Source: Vagococcus humatus (GTDB taxonomy: Bacteria; Bacillota; Bacilli; Lactobacillales; Vagococcaceae). Taken from it: DNA of 64,000 bases. The stretch is from the NCBI RefSeq assembly GCF_003950325.1, contig NZ_PXZH01000001.1, positions 310,001 through 374,000 of the forward strand, given 5' to 3'. The translations under genes were made by a program, and so were the position numbers. Under the pieces are notes generated by a model that had not been told where the DNA came from, did no database searches, and saw only the letters and a list, made by a program, of their open reading frames with translations. This document shows, piece after piece, positions 16,514 through 25,314 of the stretch; position 1 is the stretch's first letter, and each line of letters begins with the position of its first letter.

Positions 16514-16542
16514 AGAATACCGCTTATCAACTGATAAGTAAA
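16514..16542 (-). promoter_or_regulatory. hrtBA promoter with embedded operator
   Basis: Minus strand TTTACT (16542-16537), a 17-nt spacer and TATTCT (16519-16514). The 16-bp palindrome CTTATCAACTGATAAG (16523-16538) fills the spacer, the standard position for a repressor that blocks RNA polymerase. Confidence 0.7.
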
Positions 16543-16568
16543 CTGATTTGCTTGGTAAAAAGAGGTAA

Positions 16569-16785
16569 TTGACTGACTGATATTTATTTCAAGATAATTG
16601 TTTTTTTGTATGGAATAATATGTTGTTGTATCAATGATTTTTTATTTTTTGTTGTTTTTTTACACAAAATTGATGAAAAAAACATCAATTTTGTGTAAGA
16701 AGGAATAAGACCTGCTATAACCATTGATATAACAAGGTTTATTTTTTATTAAAAAATAAACCTTGTTATATTATCTTTTTTTGGT
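16569..16785 (+). ncRNA. Candidate small RNA or attenuated leader before the first WxL cluster
   Basis: A plausible promoter, TTGACT (16569-16574) and GATAAT (16593-16598) with an 18-nt spacer, precedes two perfect hairpins. The first has 16-bp arms (16660-16675 with 16683-16698) and a 7-nt A loop. The second has 20-bp arms (16728-16747 with 16751-16770) and is followed by TTATCTTTTTTT, which looks like a terminator. No ORF fits between them. A third, imperfect hairpin (about 16826-16898) lies nearer the WxL start. This could be an sRNA of about 170 nt or an attenuator of the surface cluster. Confidence 0.4.
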
Positions 16786-16934
16786 TTGTGATAGAACACG
16801 CAATTGAGTATATTAGAAGAAATTAGTTTTTTAATAATAATTTGCTAGACAGTTATTATTCAAATAACAATTAGCTAGTAATTAAAAAAATAAAATTATT
16901 AAGTTTAATCAATAAAAAAAGGTAGGTGAATATC

Positions 16935-19802
16935 TTGAAAAAAAATAATAAGTATCGAGTATGTGCAAAAATAGTATTACTTTTTGTTTTTTTTCTTGTT
17001 TTTTGTCCTACGTATGATGTTCAAGCCGCAACTGATTTAAGCAGGTTACCAATAAAAAAAACAAGTAACCCATTACCTGAACGAGGTCTTCCAATTTTTG
17101 AGTTTTTTAAAAAGCCAGTTGGATCAGGTCCACAACATATTAAGGTACCCTCAACTTCCGATAGCATAGAAGGAACCTTTGAAGACAAATATGGCCGTAC
17201 TTTTGAAAAAAAGGATGGTAACTATACTTATATTGTGAATGGTCAACGTTATCCAGTTATGTTTGATGAAAATTATGCTTATTATCAAAAAGACAATCAG
17301 ACTATATATTTCGATAATTCAGGTGGCTATCTTTCGGTTGATATTTTAAAAGATGGTAGCGGATTTTACTATATACAGAGGTATTGGGGGATTATTCGGA
17401 AAGTCTCAGTGGCTAGTCGATATATATTAACTAAAAGTGTGCTAGATACTTACGAAGTTTCTTTTTCAGAAGCATTGATGGTCACTGATAAAGTAAGAGG
17501 TCAGAACGGAGCCATTTGGTCTAAGTATAAATTAGATTTAACCAAGGATTTTCGTTTTGAGTCTTATTTGTATTTAGGAGATGAAGGAGGAAACGCAGCG
17601 GATGGGATGACCTTTACATTACAGAACAATCCGCTAGAAAAGTACTCCTCAGATCAATCTATTTCAATAGGGAGTAAGGGAGTGGGGTTAGGTGCCTATA
17701 CAGGAGAGTTCCACCCTCCCAATAATAGACCTGATAAACCGGTAGATTATCAAGGAGGGCTAAAGGATAATCGTGTAGGTAATTGGTTAAAAATGTACCG
17801 GGTGGAAGAGAGCGGTTTAAGAGCAATCTACAAGATGAAATTTGATAGGTCTCAGGTTTTTGGTTCTAACTATCATCCTATTATTTTTCAACCTAATCCT
17901 AACGATCCAGCAGATATTTATGAGCCACTTGTCAGAATCAATAATCAGCTCCATTATTTGGTGGCTTCTAGTGAAAGAGATTCAGCTTTTTTATGTGCCA
18001 ACGTGGCTAGCGGTGTAGTTACTAAATCACCTGGTGTTTTTCAAGACATGTACATTCGTCAGAAAGGTGACAATCAGTTGATTAAAATCGATAAAAGTAT
18101 TGGGTTTGCTGCATACGGAGGAAACGATGTAAGACAAGGGCTAGATTATATCCCCAATGCTTACTCGATTGAGTTTGATACTTTTTATAATGCTGATATA
18201 GGTAGAGGAAGAGGAATGGATTCTGTCGGTGGAATAGGAAAAGCGAGCGATAAAAAAGGACACCTTGCTTTTGCTAGACCTAATGCAGAATTATATAAAG
18301 GAAAATCAAACTTATATCAAGAGTCTAACGGATTATATTACATTGTTGATGACATTAGACAGTATACAGGTTTAGGTAATTTGACAGGGAAAAATTATCA
18401 ATTAGTTTTGGATGCTAATCAATCCAATATGAATGTTTATGCTAAACATGAGGATCCGATAATAGCTCAGTCTCCTTTATCAGATGGTCATTGGAAACAA
18501 TTAACCATTCAGTGGGATAGTAAAAAAAGGGAATTAATCTATAGCTTAAAAAACCATTCATTAAGTAACCCTTATGAATTTAATCGCTCGAAAACTTTTA
18601 GCGAGGAGGAATTACTTAGTACGTTCGGTGGTAAAGAGGCCTACTGGGGATTTACAGGGTCAACCGGTGCACAAGTACAAGATAATCTGTTAGCCATTAC
18701 CAAATTACCACAAATTCCTGCTCAAGCATTAAATCCTCGGACAACAATTAATAAGACTAATGAGGCCGACAGTGAGCAAGTGACAGTGGATCAAGGAGAA
18801 GAGGTTTATATCAAAGGTTATTTTGATGATTTTAATGAAAAACTCGTTTTGCCTCAAACTAAAGTTGATTTAGTCATGTATTTACAAGAAGGATTGGAAG
18901 TGTCTTTAAGTAATGATGAAAATTCCTCCATTGATTTTCCAGAGGAGTTAATACCAGAAGATATTATTAAAGAAGAAAAAAGGCCAGATGGCTACACGCC
19001 CATCAGGTTAAAAAATGTGGATGTAAGTAGTATCACCGATGACTTAACTAAAAAAACTTACATGATGCAAGTTAAAGCTCTGGCTAAAATACCTAAAGGT
19101 CAAGCAAATCCACATAAAGCCCAAGCTTATTTTAAAATCGAAAATATTCCAGGTGAAGATATTACAGAAATTGAAGGGAATAAAGTCACTGCTGAAATAG
19201 AGGATCCTGGGCAATTAAATTTAATTGTACCTGACCAACTACGTTTTGGCGGAGTAGAAGTGACTAACCGAGTACCTTCTGTTTTAGAGGTAGGTGTGGG
19301 ACAAATTATTAAAGATCCGACTAAACCTCAACCGGAAGGGTCAGATCACTTACAACTAGTTGATACAAGAAAAAAAGAAAAACGAACTTCTTGGCAACTA
19401 AGGCTAAAAGTATCCGCACCTTTTAAAGATAATCAAGGAAACTTACTTGTGAATCAAGCCCAAAATGAAGCAATGGGAATCTTTTACCGACAATCAGGCA
19501 ATGGCCAAGAAGATTTATCTCTTGACCGAGAAGGGTCTGGCCAAATTATTTCTTCAGGAGGGCCGATTGACTCAGATGATGGTATCAAAGAATTAACCCA
19601 TTTATTACTAAAAACAGGCTTAAATCCAAGTATAGATAATACCGTGATAACCAACCCTGATCAAGGGATTGTAATAAAAATGGCACAGGAAGATATTCTG
19701 AATGCTGCCTATAATGAACACCCTTCTTATCAAGCTGACTTTTTATGGCAGCTAGAAAATGTCCCATCAAATGTAGTTCCTGGGAAAGGAGGGGGATTAT
19801 AG
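16935..19802 (+). CDS. Large WxL-domain surface protein with L-type lectin-like region
   Basis: A secreted 955-residue protein. The signal peptide covers about residues 1-33 (IVLLFVFFLVFCPTYDVQA). The central part has L-type lectin features: GNAADGMTFTLQNNP, AYSIEFDTFYN, LTIQWDSKKRELIYSL and AYWGFTGSTGA. Relative to ordinary lectin domains, about 130 residues (about 255-387) are inserted between the first two blocks. The C-terminus is a WxL domain with TSWQLRLKV and FLWQLENVP, which binds peptidoglycan non-covalently. The TTG at 16935 is preferred because AGGTAGG lies 8 bases before it; GTG 16926 overlaps that site. It is the first gene of a csc-type cluster, and its stop touches the next gene. 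Confidence 0.82.
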   Translation: MKKNNKYRVCAKIVLLFVFFLVFCPTYDVQAATDLSRLPIKKTSNPLPERGLPIFEFFKKPVGSGPQHIKVPSTSDSIEGTFEDKYGRTFEKKDGNYTYIVNGQRYPVMFDENYAYYQKDNQTIYFDNSGGYLSVDILKDGSGFYYIQRYWGIIRKVSVASRYILTKSVLDTYEVSFSEALMVTDKVRGQNGAIWSKYKLDLTKDFRFESYLYLGDEGGNAADGMTFTLQNNPLEKYSSDQSISIGSKGVGLGAYTGEFHPPNNRPDKPVDYQGGLKDNRVGNWLKMYRVEESGLRAIYKMKFDRSQVFGSNYHPIIFQPNPNDPADIYEPLVRINNQLHYLVASSERDSAFLCANVASGVVTKSPGVFQDMYIRQKGDNQLIKIDKSIGFAAYGGNDVRQGLDYIPNAYSIEFDTFYNADIGRGRGMDSVGGIGKASDKKGHLAFARPNAELYKGKSNLYQESNGLYYIVDDIRQYTGLGNLTGKNYQLVLDANQSNMNVYAKHEDPIIAQSPLSDGHWKQLTIQWDSKKRELIYSLKNHSLSNPYEFNRSKTFSEEELLSTFGGKEAYWGFTGSTGAQVQDNLLAITKLPQIPAQALNPRTTINKTNEADSEQVTVDQGEEVYIKGYFDDFNEKLVLPQTKVDLVMYLQEGLEVSLSNDENSSIDFPEELIPEDIIKEEKRPDGYTPIRLKNVDVSSITDDLTKKTYMMQVKALAKIPKGQANPHKAQAYFKIENIPGEDITEIEGNKVTAEIEDPGQLNLIVPDQLRFGGVEVTNRVPSVLEVGVGQIIKDPTKPQPEGSDHLQLVDTRKKEKRTSWQLRLKVSAPFKDNQGNLLVNQAQNEAMGIFYRQSGNGQEDLSLDREGSGQIISSGGPIDSDDGIKELTHLLLKTGLNPSIDNTVITNPDQGIVIKMAQEDILNAAYNEHPSYQADFLWQLENVPSNVVPGKGGGL

Positions 19803-19804
19803 TG

Positions 19805-20152
19805 GTGAAACATTCTTTTGCAACACCCATCACTATATTAATTGTGTTAGTTTCCCTAGTCGGTGGCTTCTACCAAACAGCTTCTATTGCTGTTGCAGCT
19901 AGTCTTCCTAGTTATTCAGGTGTCTCTTTTTACGAAGATGAGGAACAGGTACCGGAAACGCCTGATCCAACCCCAACTCCTGAAGAGCCGTTGAAAGACC
20001 ATGATTATTTAAATCAACTGCGACAAAAACTTCCACAAATGGGAGAACAACAAAGATTTATTTTGTTAGCTATAGGAGTCATACTCGTCTTATTGAGTGT
20101 TTGGTGGAAACATCGGCATAAAAATAGAGAGGAGGCATCAGATGACTCATAA
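19805..20152 (+). CDS. Small cell-wall-anchored protein, CscD-like, with LPQMG sorting motif
   Basis: A 115-residue protein: signal peptide (to about residue 32), a short proline-rich spacer (PETPDPTPTPEEP), then LPQMGEQQ, a hydrophobic helix (FILLAIGVILVLLSVWW) and a basic tail (KHRHKNR). This is the layout of a sortase substrate, but the threonine of LPxTG is methionine. WxL clusters normally encode such a small anchored protein between WxL genes. Two GTG codons compete (19802 and 19805); the AAAGGAGGGGG site fits 19805 better. Its end overlaps the next WxL gene by 11 bp. Confidence 0.75.
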   Translation: MKHSFATPITILIVLVSLVGGFYQTASIAVAASLPSYSGVSFYEDEEQVPETPDPTPTPEEPLKDHDYLNQLRQKLPQMGEQQRFILLAIGVILVLLSVWWKHRHKNREEASDDS

Positions 20153-21056
20153 AAAATGCTTATTCTCTTTAGGGGGCTTTATTATATGTTTTCTTTTTGT
20201 TAGTCAGGTTTATGCTGACGAAATTCCGTCATTACTAGATGAGTATCACAGAAAGGGATCTATTACCTTTATAGAAGCAGTAGATCCAAATGAACCAACT
20301 GGACCAGTAGATCCAACCGATCCAGAAAAACCTGTTGAACCGGTGGATCCAATCGATCCAGATGGACCTCATCCGGGAACTGACGGGCCACTTAGTATTG
20401 ATTTTGCTTCTAGTCTTTTCTTTGGAAAACAAAAGATAGTGAACACAGAACAGGTGTATTACGCCTCTGCTCAAGAAATACGAGACAATAGACGAACACC
20501 AGCTAAATTATTTTATGTGCCACATTTTTTTCAGATTACAGATAAAAGACGGAGCTTCGTTGGTTGGACATTGAGTGTTAAACAAGAACAAACCTTTACT
20601 GATGTTAAAGACGCTAAGAAACAGATTTTAGGAACGGAGATACGATTACGTTATCCCCACACTGTTTCTCTGCAAAAAGAACCAGAAGATGAAGGAAATG
20701 TTTATGCAACAAATGTGGTTATAAAACCCAATGTGACGTCTCATGTTATGACTGCTAAAGAAGGTTATGGAGGTGGGACTTGGCAAGCTGTTTATGGTAC
20801 GGGTGCCTATGAAAAGACAGCGAATCAATCAGAAAATCAACCAGCCAATCAGTTGGCTAAAGAAACAATCGATGAAAATCAGACGGTTGGTTATGAAGGG
20901 GTGACTAAAAAACTTGACGGAACACTGGTTCAAGACCGGTGGATTAATCAAGGAGTTACCTTGAAAGTACCAGGAAATCAACCTATCTATCCAGTGTTTT
21001 ACAAAACAACATTAAGATGGGTACTATCCAATGTTCCTATTAATTTAGAAACATAA
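20142..21056 (+). CDS. WxL-domain surface protein
   Basis: A secreted protein of 304 residues: signal peptide to about residue 25 (FLFVSQVYADE), a proline/aspartate-rich linker of PVDPTDP type (about 52-85), then a WxL domain with VGWTLSVKQEQ and, at the end, LRWVLSNVP. WxL domains attach to the peptidoglycan of low-GC Gram-positives. The ATG at 20142 sits behind GAGGAGGC and overlaps the previous gene; the longer open frame from 20097 lies inside that gene. The shared linker suggests it arose by duplication together with the next gene. Confidence 0.85.
   Translation: MTHKKCLFSLGGFIICFLFVSQVYADEIPSLLDEYHRKGSITFIEAVDPNEPTGPVDPTDPEKPVEPVDPIDPDGPHPGTDGPLSIDFASSLFFGKQKIVNTEQVYYASAQEIRDNRRTPAKLFYVPHFFQITDKRRSFVGWTLSVKQEQTFTDVKDAKKQILGTEIRLRYPHTVSLQKEPEDEGNVYATNVVIKPNVTSHVMTAKEGYGGGTWQAVYGTGAYEKTANQSENQPANQLAKETIDENQTVGYEGVTKKLDGTLVQDRWINQGVTLKVPGNQPIYPVFYKTTLRWVLSNVPINLET
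20293..20364 (+). repeat. PVDPTDP-type coding repeat
   Basis: Short in-frame repeats encoding P-V-D-P-T/I-D-P units separated by charged residues. They form the linker between the mature N-terminus and the WxL domain, and a similar block occurs in the next gene at about 21256-21345. Confidence 0.7.
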
Positions 21057-21114
21057 TAGGACGTAATTAATTAATTTAAATTAATTCAACTATAAAAAAA
21101 GCGAGGAGAACATA

Positions 21115-22386
21115 ATGAAAAAGAAAGTTTTGAGTAGTTTATTATTAAGTACATTAGTTTTAGGAGCAGTAGCGCCAACAATTGGCCTAGCAGCTGAACC
21201 AGAAAAAGCGGATCATTTAAACACAAAAGGGGATATTACCTTCCTTAAAAACATTGTGCCAACTGATCCAGTGGACCCAACTGACCCAGACCCAGACAAA
21301 CCAATTAAACCAGTAGATCCAACTGATCCAGATCGTCCATTACCAGTAGATGGGTTAAGTATTATTTATGCCTCTAACTTCCACTTTGGTTTTAACTATT
21401 TAGAAGCAGGAACTGCTTATTATTCTGCTTTAAACGATTTAGTGTTTAAATCAGCTGAAGCAAAAACTGAGGCAGATAAAAATGTTAATGCTGGATACGA
21501 AATTGATACAACTCATGCACACCAAGTAGCTCATTCTGTTCAAGTAGCTGAAACAAGACCAGGTGAGTACGCTTCACCTAATTGGACAGTTAAGGTTAAA
21601 CAAAATGGTGATTTTGTTACACCTGAATATGATGAGAATGGTATGGCTGTTAAAAACTATGCACCAGATACAGGCAAGCAAGAGATAGTGAGCATTAAAG
21701 AAAGAGACCAAGAACCAGGGCAAAAACTAAAAGAGACTGAAATCATTTTAGCTAACGGAATTGGTAAAGTAGCTAGTACAGAAGGAACAAATGAGGACAA
21801 AGTACAGAATGCTACGGCTATTGGTTTAAAGGTTAACCAAAATATTACGATTAAACCAACTAGAGAAGATGTAGAAGTTATGACTTTTGAAAATGCCAAG
21901 CCTCAAGGGGTTGGAACTTATGTTGCTGCTTTTGGAGATGTGAAAGATGATGATGGGTTAAGTCTTGAAGGAATAAAATTAAACGACAGCGAAAAGGATA
22001 ACGACCGAGATCCTAACTTTTACAAAATCGTTAATGCTAAAGATTTAGATAAGGTAAAAGTATTTAACGAAGCATTAACAAAATATAATAAAGACCATAA
22101 AAAACAATTAACTTTACAACAATTTATTCAAGGTATTAAAAGTGGAGATGTAGATGGAAAAGCTCTTGAAGGTAAAGGGCTTGAGGACTTAACAGACATC
22201 CAAGAGTTTACATTTAACAAGTTAAAAAATGAATATTTCGCTAAAAACCGTAATAAAAATGTTCAGTTGAAATTACCTAAAAATACAGAAGTTAATGTTG
22301 ACGATAAATATATGGCAAGCTTTACTTGGACATTAACAGCTGCTCCAGGAAAAGAGATGCCTAGCGGTGACAACGGTCAAAAATAA
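21115..22386 (+). CDS. WxL-domain surface protein, canonical
   Basis: A 423-residue secreted protein with a clear signal peptide (cleavage near GLAAEP, residue 27), a PVDPTDPDPDKPIKP linker, and a WxL domain whose first motif is PNWTVKV and whose last is FTWTLTAAP close to the C-terminus. Between the motifs lie about 200 residues with a charged, lysine-rich insertion (about 280-380), longer than in many WxL proteins. GCGAGGAG precedes the ATG. It is the third secreted partner in this cluster. A hairpin follows before the DUF916 gene. Confidence 0.9.
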   Translation: MKKKVLSSLLLSTLVLGAVAPTIGLAAEPEKADHLNTKGDITFLKNIVPTDPVDPTDPDPDKPIKPVDPTDPDRPLPVDGLSIIYASNFHFGFNYLEAGTAYYSALNDLVFKSAEAKTEADKNVNAGYEIDTTHAHQVAHSVQVAETRPGEYASPNWTVKVKQNGDFVTPEYDENGMAVKNYAPDTGKQEIVSIKERDQEPGQKLKETEIILANGIGKVASTEGTNEDKVQNATAIGLKVNQNITIKPTREDVEVMTFENAKPQGVGTYVAAFGDVKDDDGLSLEGIKLNDSEKDNDRDPNFYKIVNAKDLDKVKVFNEALTKYNKDHKKQLTLQQFIQGIKSGDVDGKALEGKGLEDLTDIQEFTFNKLKNEYFAKNRNKNVQLKLPKNTEVNVDDKYMASFTWTLTAAPGKEMPSGDNGQK

Positions 22387-22407
22387 TTTAGAGATATAAG
22401 TATGACG

Positions 22408-22444
22408 ATTAAATGTCAAAGAGAGTTTCTTTTTGGCATTTAAT
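22408..22444 (+). terminator. Hairpin between WxL and DUF916 genes, possible partial terminator
   Basis: ATTAAATGTCAAA pairs with TTTGGCATTTAAT (one G-T pair), with a loop of about 11 nt and a short T-rich tail. It sits inside the cluster and may reduce expression of the DUF916 gene relative to the WxL genes. Confidence 0.5.
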
Positions 22445-22484
22445 CTGTTTTAATAGGGAAACTATATAGAAGGGAAACTAAGAC

Positions 22485-23657
22485 ATGAACAAATTGCATA
22501 CTGACAGGCAAAAAAGAAGTGGTTATCATTTATTATTTATGGTGATATGTTTCTTTTTGTTTCCAATTATCGGTCAGGCAGAGGAAATGCAGTTTTATCC
22601 AGAACCAAAATATCCAGACAATCAATTATCTAGATCAGGTTATTTTGATTTACTTATGAAACCAGGACAAAAACAGACGATTGAAATTAATCTAGTTAAT
22701 AATGGTGAAAAAACAATTAAAGTAAAACCGGTTATCAAGGTAGCAACGACTAACACAAATGGGGTTGTGGAGTATGGAGAAGCACCGAGTAAACCAGATA
22801 AAACGTTAGAGCATTCGATTGAAAAAATTGTAAAACCAATAGATAAAGTAGTGGAAGTAGAGGCAAAAAAATCTAAACCAATGCGTTTTGAAGTAAGTAT
22901 GCCTTCTCAATCTTTTGATGGTATCTTAGTAGGTGGGATTACTATTATGGATGACAATCAAAAAGAAAATACCTCTGCTCAAGCAGGGATGAACATTAAT
23001 AATCAGTTCGCTTATGCTATTGCAGTAGTTTTAAGAGAGTCAAAAACGCCAGTTAAATCTGACTTGGTATTAGGTAAAGTAAAAGCAGATCAAAATAATG
23101 CTAGAAATGTTGTCAGTGCAACATTGCGTAACACTAAACCTAAATACTTAAATCAGATGAAAGTAGATGCTAAAGTCTATCAAAAACGAAACGATAAAGA
23201 TACGGTTTTACACTCTATTAAGTCCGATATGCAAATGGCTCCTAACTCTTATTTTAAATATCCTATTCCGTATAACGGAAAGTATATGCGAGCAGGAAAA
23301 TACATGTTAGACATGACTGTTACTGCTGGAAAAGATGATAAGTGGCACTTTAAGCGAGAGTTTACCATAACTCGTTCAGAAGCCAACAAATATAATGATA
23401 AAGATGTTTCTGTAGAACCAGAAAAAGATAACAAACTATGGATCATTATCGCTATTGTGATTGCGGTTGTGATGGTGGTTCTGCTTATTATTTATATGCT
23501 TCACAATCGTCGCAAAAAACAAGAGCTAGAAGCTAAGTTAGCAGCAAAATCTAGTGGATCTAGTGGCAGGAAGAAAAAATCTTCTCGGTCTAAATCAAGT
23601 TCTACTAAATCAAGTTCTAGTCAAAAACGACGGAAATCTTCTTCACGTCATAAATAA
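22485..23657 (+). CDS. DUF916/DUF3324 WxL-complex membrane protein (CscA-like)
   Basis: A 390-residue membrane-anchored protein with a signal peptide (to about residue 33), an N-terminal DUF916 domain (YFDLLMKPGQKQTIEINLVNN), a DUF3324 domain (about 180-310), one C-terminal helix (about 321-344) and a long Lys/Ser/Arg tail inside the cell. In current usage the two domains are the peptidoglycan-binding and WxL-host-binding parts, so it would tie WxL proteins to membrane and wall. It is the last gene of cluster 1. The tail is very rich in Ser-Lys repeats (SSRSKSSSTKSSSS). Confidence 0.9.
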   Translation: MNKLHTDRQKRSGYHLLFMVICFFLFPIIGQAEEMQFYPEPKYPDNQLSRSGYFDLLMKPGQKQTIEINLVNNGEKTIKVKPVIKVATTNTNGVVEYGEAPSKPDKTLEHSIEKIVKPIDKVVEVEAKKSKPMRFEVSMPSQSFDGILVGGITIMDDNQKENTSAQAGMNINNQFAYAIAVVLRESKTPVKSDLVLGKVKADQNNARNVVSATLRNTKPKYLNQMKVDAKVYQKRNDKDTVLHSIKSDMQMAPNSYFKYPIPYNGKYMRAGKYMLDMTVTAGKDDKWHFKREFTITRSEANKYNDKDVSVEPEKDNKLWIIIAIVIAVVMVVLLIIYMLHNRRKKQELEAKLAAKSSGSSGRKKKSSRSKSSSTKSSSSQKRRKSSSRHK

Positions 23658-23664
23658 GTGAAAT

Positions 23665-23707
23665 AAAAAATCGACTTGAGATATTTATATCTCTCGTCGA
23701 TTTTTTT
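23665..23707. terminator. Terminator between WxL cluster 1 and pepA
   Basis: A-rich left arm and T-rich right arm around AAAAAATCGAC...GTCGATTTTTTT; works for both converging genes. Confidence 0.88.
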
Positions 23708-23710
23708 GGA

Positions 23711-25138
23711 TTAAGCTTGTTTAATAAAGTGATACAAGGTTTTAACAGGAATACCACTAGCTCCGTCTGGTAGATAGCTATAAGCACCAGAAGCAAAAGC
23801 AGGGCCTGCAATATCCATATGTACCCAAGGTTTTCCTTCAACAAATTCTTCTAAGAAAATACCAGCTGTCATAGCTCCTCCAGGTTTACCTGTTGAGTTG
23901 ACTAAGTCGCCTAATTTTCCTTTGACTTGCTCTCTTAACTCATCGACAACAGGGAGTGGCCATAAGTATTCACCAGAAACATCTCCTGCTACTCGTAAGC
24001 TAGTACAAAGTGCATCATTATTCGTTACAAGTCCTGTGATATAGTCACTTAAACCAACCACACAAGCGCCAGTTAAGGTAGCTAAGTCAATAATCACTTC
24101 ACTATCAATTTCAGTAGCTGCATAATATAAAGAGTCAGCCAAAGTAATTCTACCTTCAGCATCAGTATTGATGACTTCAATCGAAGTGCCTTTCATTGAA
24201 CCAATAATGTCGCCATTTTTATAAGCGTCACCAGAAATTAAGTTTTCACAAGCAGCTATTACGCCAACCACGTTTTTGTCTAGTTGGTTACTAGCTACTG
24301 CATACATAGCACCAATGACTGAAGCACTTCCTGCCATATCATTTTTCATGTGTTCCATGCCTTTAGCAGGTTTTAATGCGTAGCCGCCTGAATCATACGT
24401 AATCCCTTTTCCGACTAAGGCAATCGCTTTTTGGTCAGGATTTGGTAAGTATTTCATCACGATAAAGCGAGGTTCTTTTTTAGAACCACGAGCCACAGAT
24501 AAGAAAGCTTCCATGCCTAGTTCTTCAATTTCTGGGCGAGTTAATACTTCTACTTGTACGCCTAAAGGTTCTAAGGTTTGTTTCGCTGCATCGGCTAAGG
24601 TTTCTGGATCCATATCAACAGGTGGTGTGTTGACTAAATCTCTAGTTAAAAACACCCCTTCCATTAATTTAGTGACTTCTTCGATACGTTTTTGAACTTT
24701 TTCTGGTTTGTGATCAGTCACAAAGAAGTAGTTGGTTTCAAATAAAGGTTTTTGTTCTGATTTATACGCCTCAAAGGTATAAGTGGCTTGAATTAACCCT
24801 TCTGTTATGTAGCCAACAGACCGGCAAGTACATAAATTAACTAAAGTTGGTAGATGAATAGCAACCTCACTAACTTTTAGTTGTTCCATTTTTTTAGCTA
24901 ACTGGAAAGCAGCTAAACGAAAGGCTTGGGCATCAGATGTTTCTTTTTCTCCTAAACCTACAAAGGCTTGATTTGCTCCGTTAGGGCCTAGATCGGTAAA
25001 AATTTCTCCTTTTTTACCAGTGAATAACTGATGATCTTTCACATATTCCACTAATTGAAGATTCATTTCATCTTGAATCTCTCCTTGATACGTAAAAATT
25101 GCTTGTACTGCTCCTTCTTTGCCAATAGTAATCGACAT
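23711..25138 (-). CDS. pepA: Leucyl aminopeptidase, M17 family
   Basis: A two-zinc exopeptidase that removes N-terminal residues from peptides in the cytosol. The catalytic domain has GKGITYDSGGYALKP (metal-ligand lysine and aspartate), KNDMAGSASVIG, and the signature NTDAEGRITLADSL (M17 usually NTDAEGRL). The C-terminal block HMDIAGPAFASGAYSYLPDGASG is also typical. At 475 residues it is normal in size. The ATG is preceded by GGAGGTGCACCT. It is monocistronic and converges on the first WxL cluster. Confidence 0.95.
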   Translation of the reverse strand: MSITIGKEGAVQAIFTYQGEIQDEMNLQLVEYVKDHQLFTGKKGEIFTDLGPNGANQAFVGLGEKETSDAQAFRLAAFQLAKKMEQLKVSEVAIHLPTLVNLCTCRSVGYITEGLIQATYTFEAYKSEQKPLFETNYFFVTDHKPEKVQKRIEEVTKLMEGVFLTRDLVNTPPVDMDPETLADAAKQTLEPLGVQVEVLTRPEIEELGMEAFLSVARGSKKEPRFIVMKYLPNPDQKAIALVGKGITYDSGGYALKPAKGMEHMKNDMAGSASVIGAMYAVASNQLDKNVVGVIAACENLISGDAYKNGDIIGSMKGTSIEVINTDAEGRITLADSLYYAATEIDSEVIIDLATLTGACVVGLSDYITGLVTNNDALCTSLRVAGDVSGEYLWPLPVVDELREQVKGKLGDLVNSTGKPGGAMTAGIFLEEFVEGKPWVHMDIAGPAFASGAYSYLPDGASGIPVKTLYHFIKQA

Positions 25139-25314
25139 AGGTGCACCTCCGAAATTTCTGAATTTTAATCAAGTAATCAGTTATCTAAAGCAGACTGATC
25201 CTTCTCTTCATTTTACCTAGAGCCTGAGCTTAAAGCAACTTTATTCAAAGGTCTTCTTTTGGTTAATGCCTCTTTTTTTGTTAAACTGAAGATAAATGAA
25301 AGGAGAGGATTTAG

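Noticed and set aside
19585-19833. Minus-strand ORF of 82 codons at the end of the lectin-WxL gene
   Set aside because: Antisense shadow of a real gene; it has no promoter and no recognisable protein.
20293-20364. Collagen-like or cell-wall-spanning repeat domain
   Set aside because: Too short and of PVDP type; it is better seen as a linker before the WxL domain.
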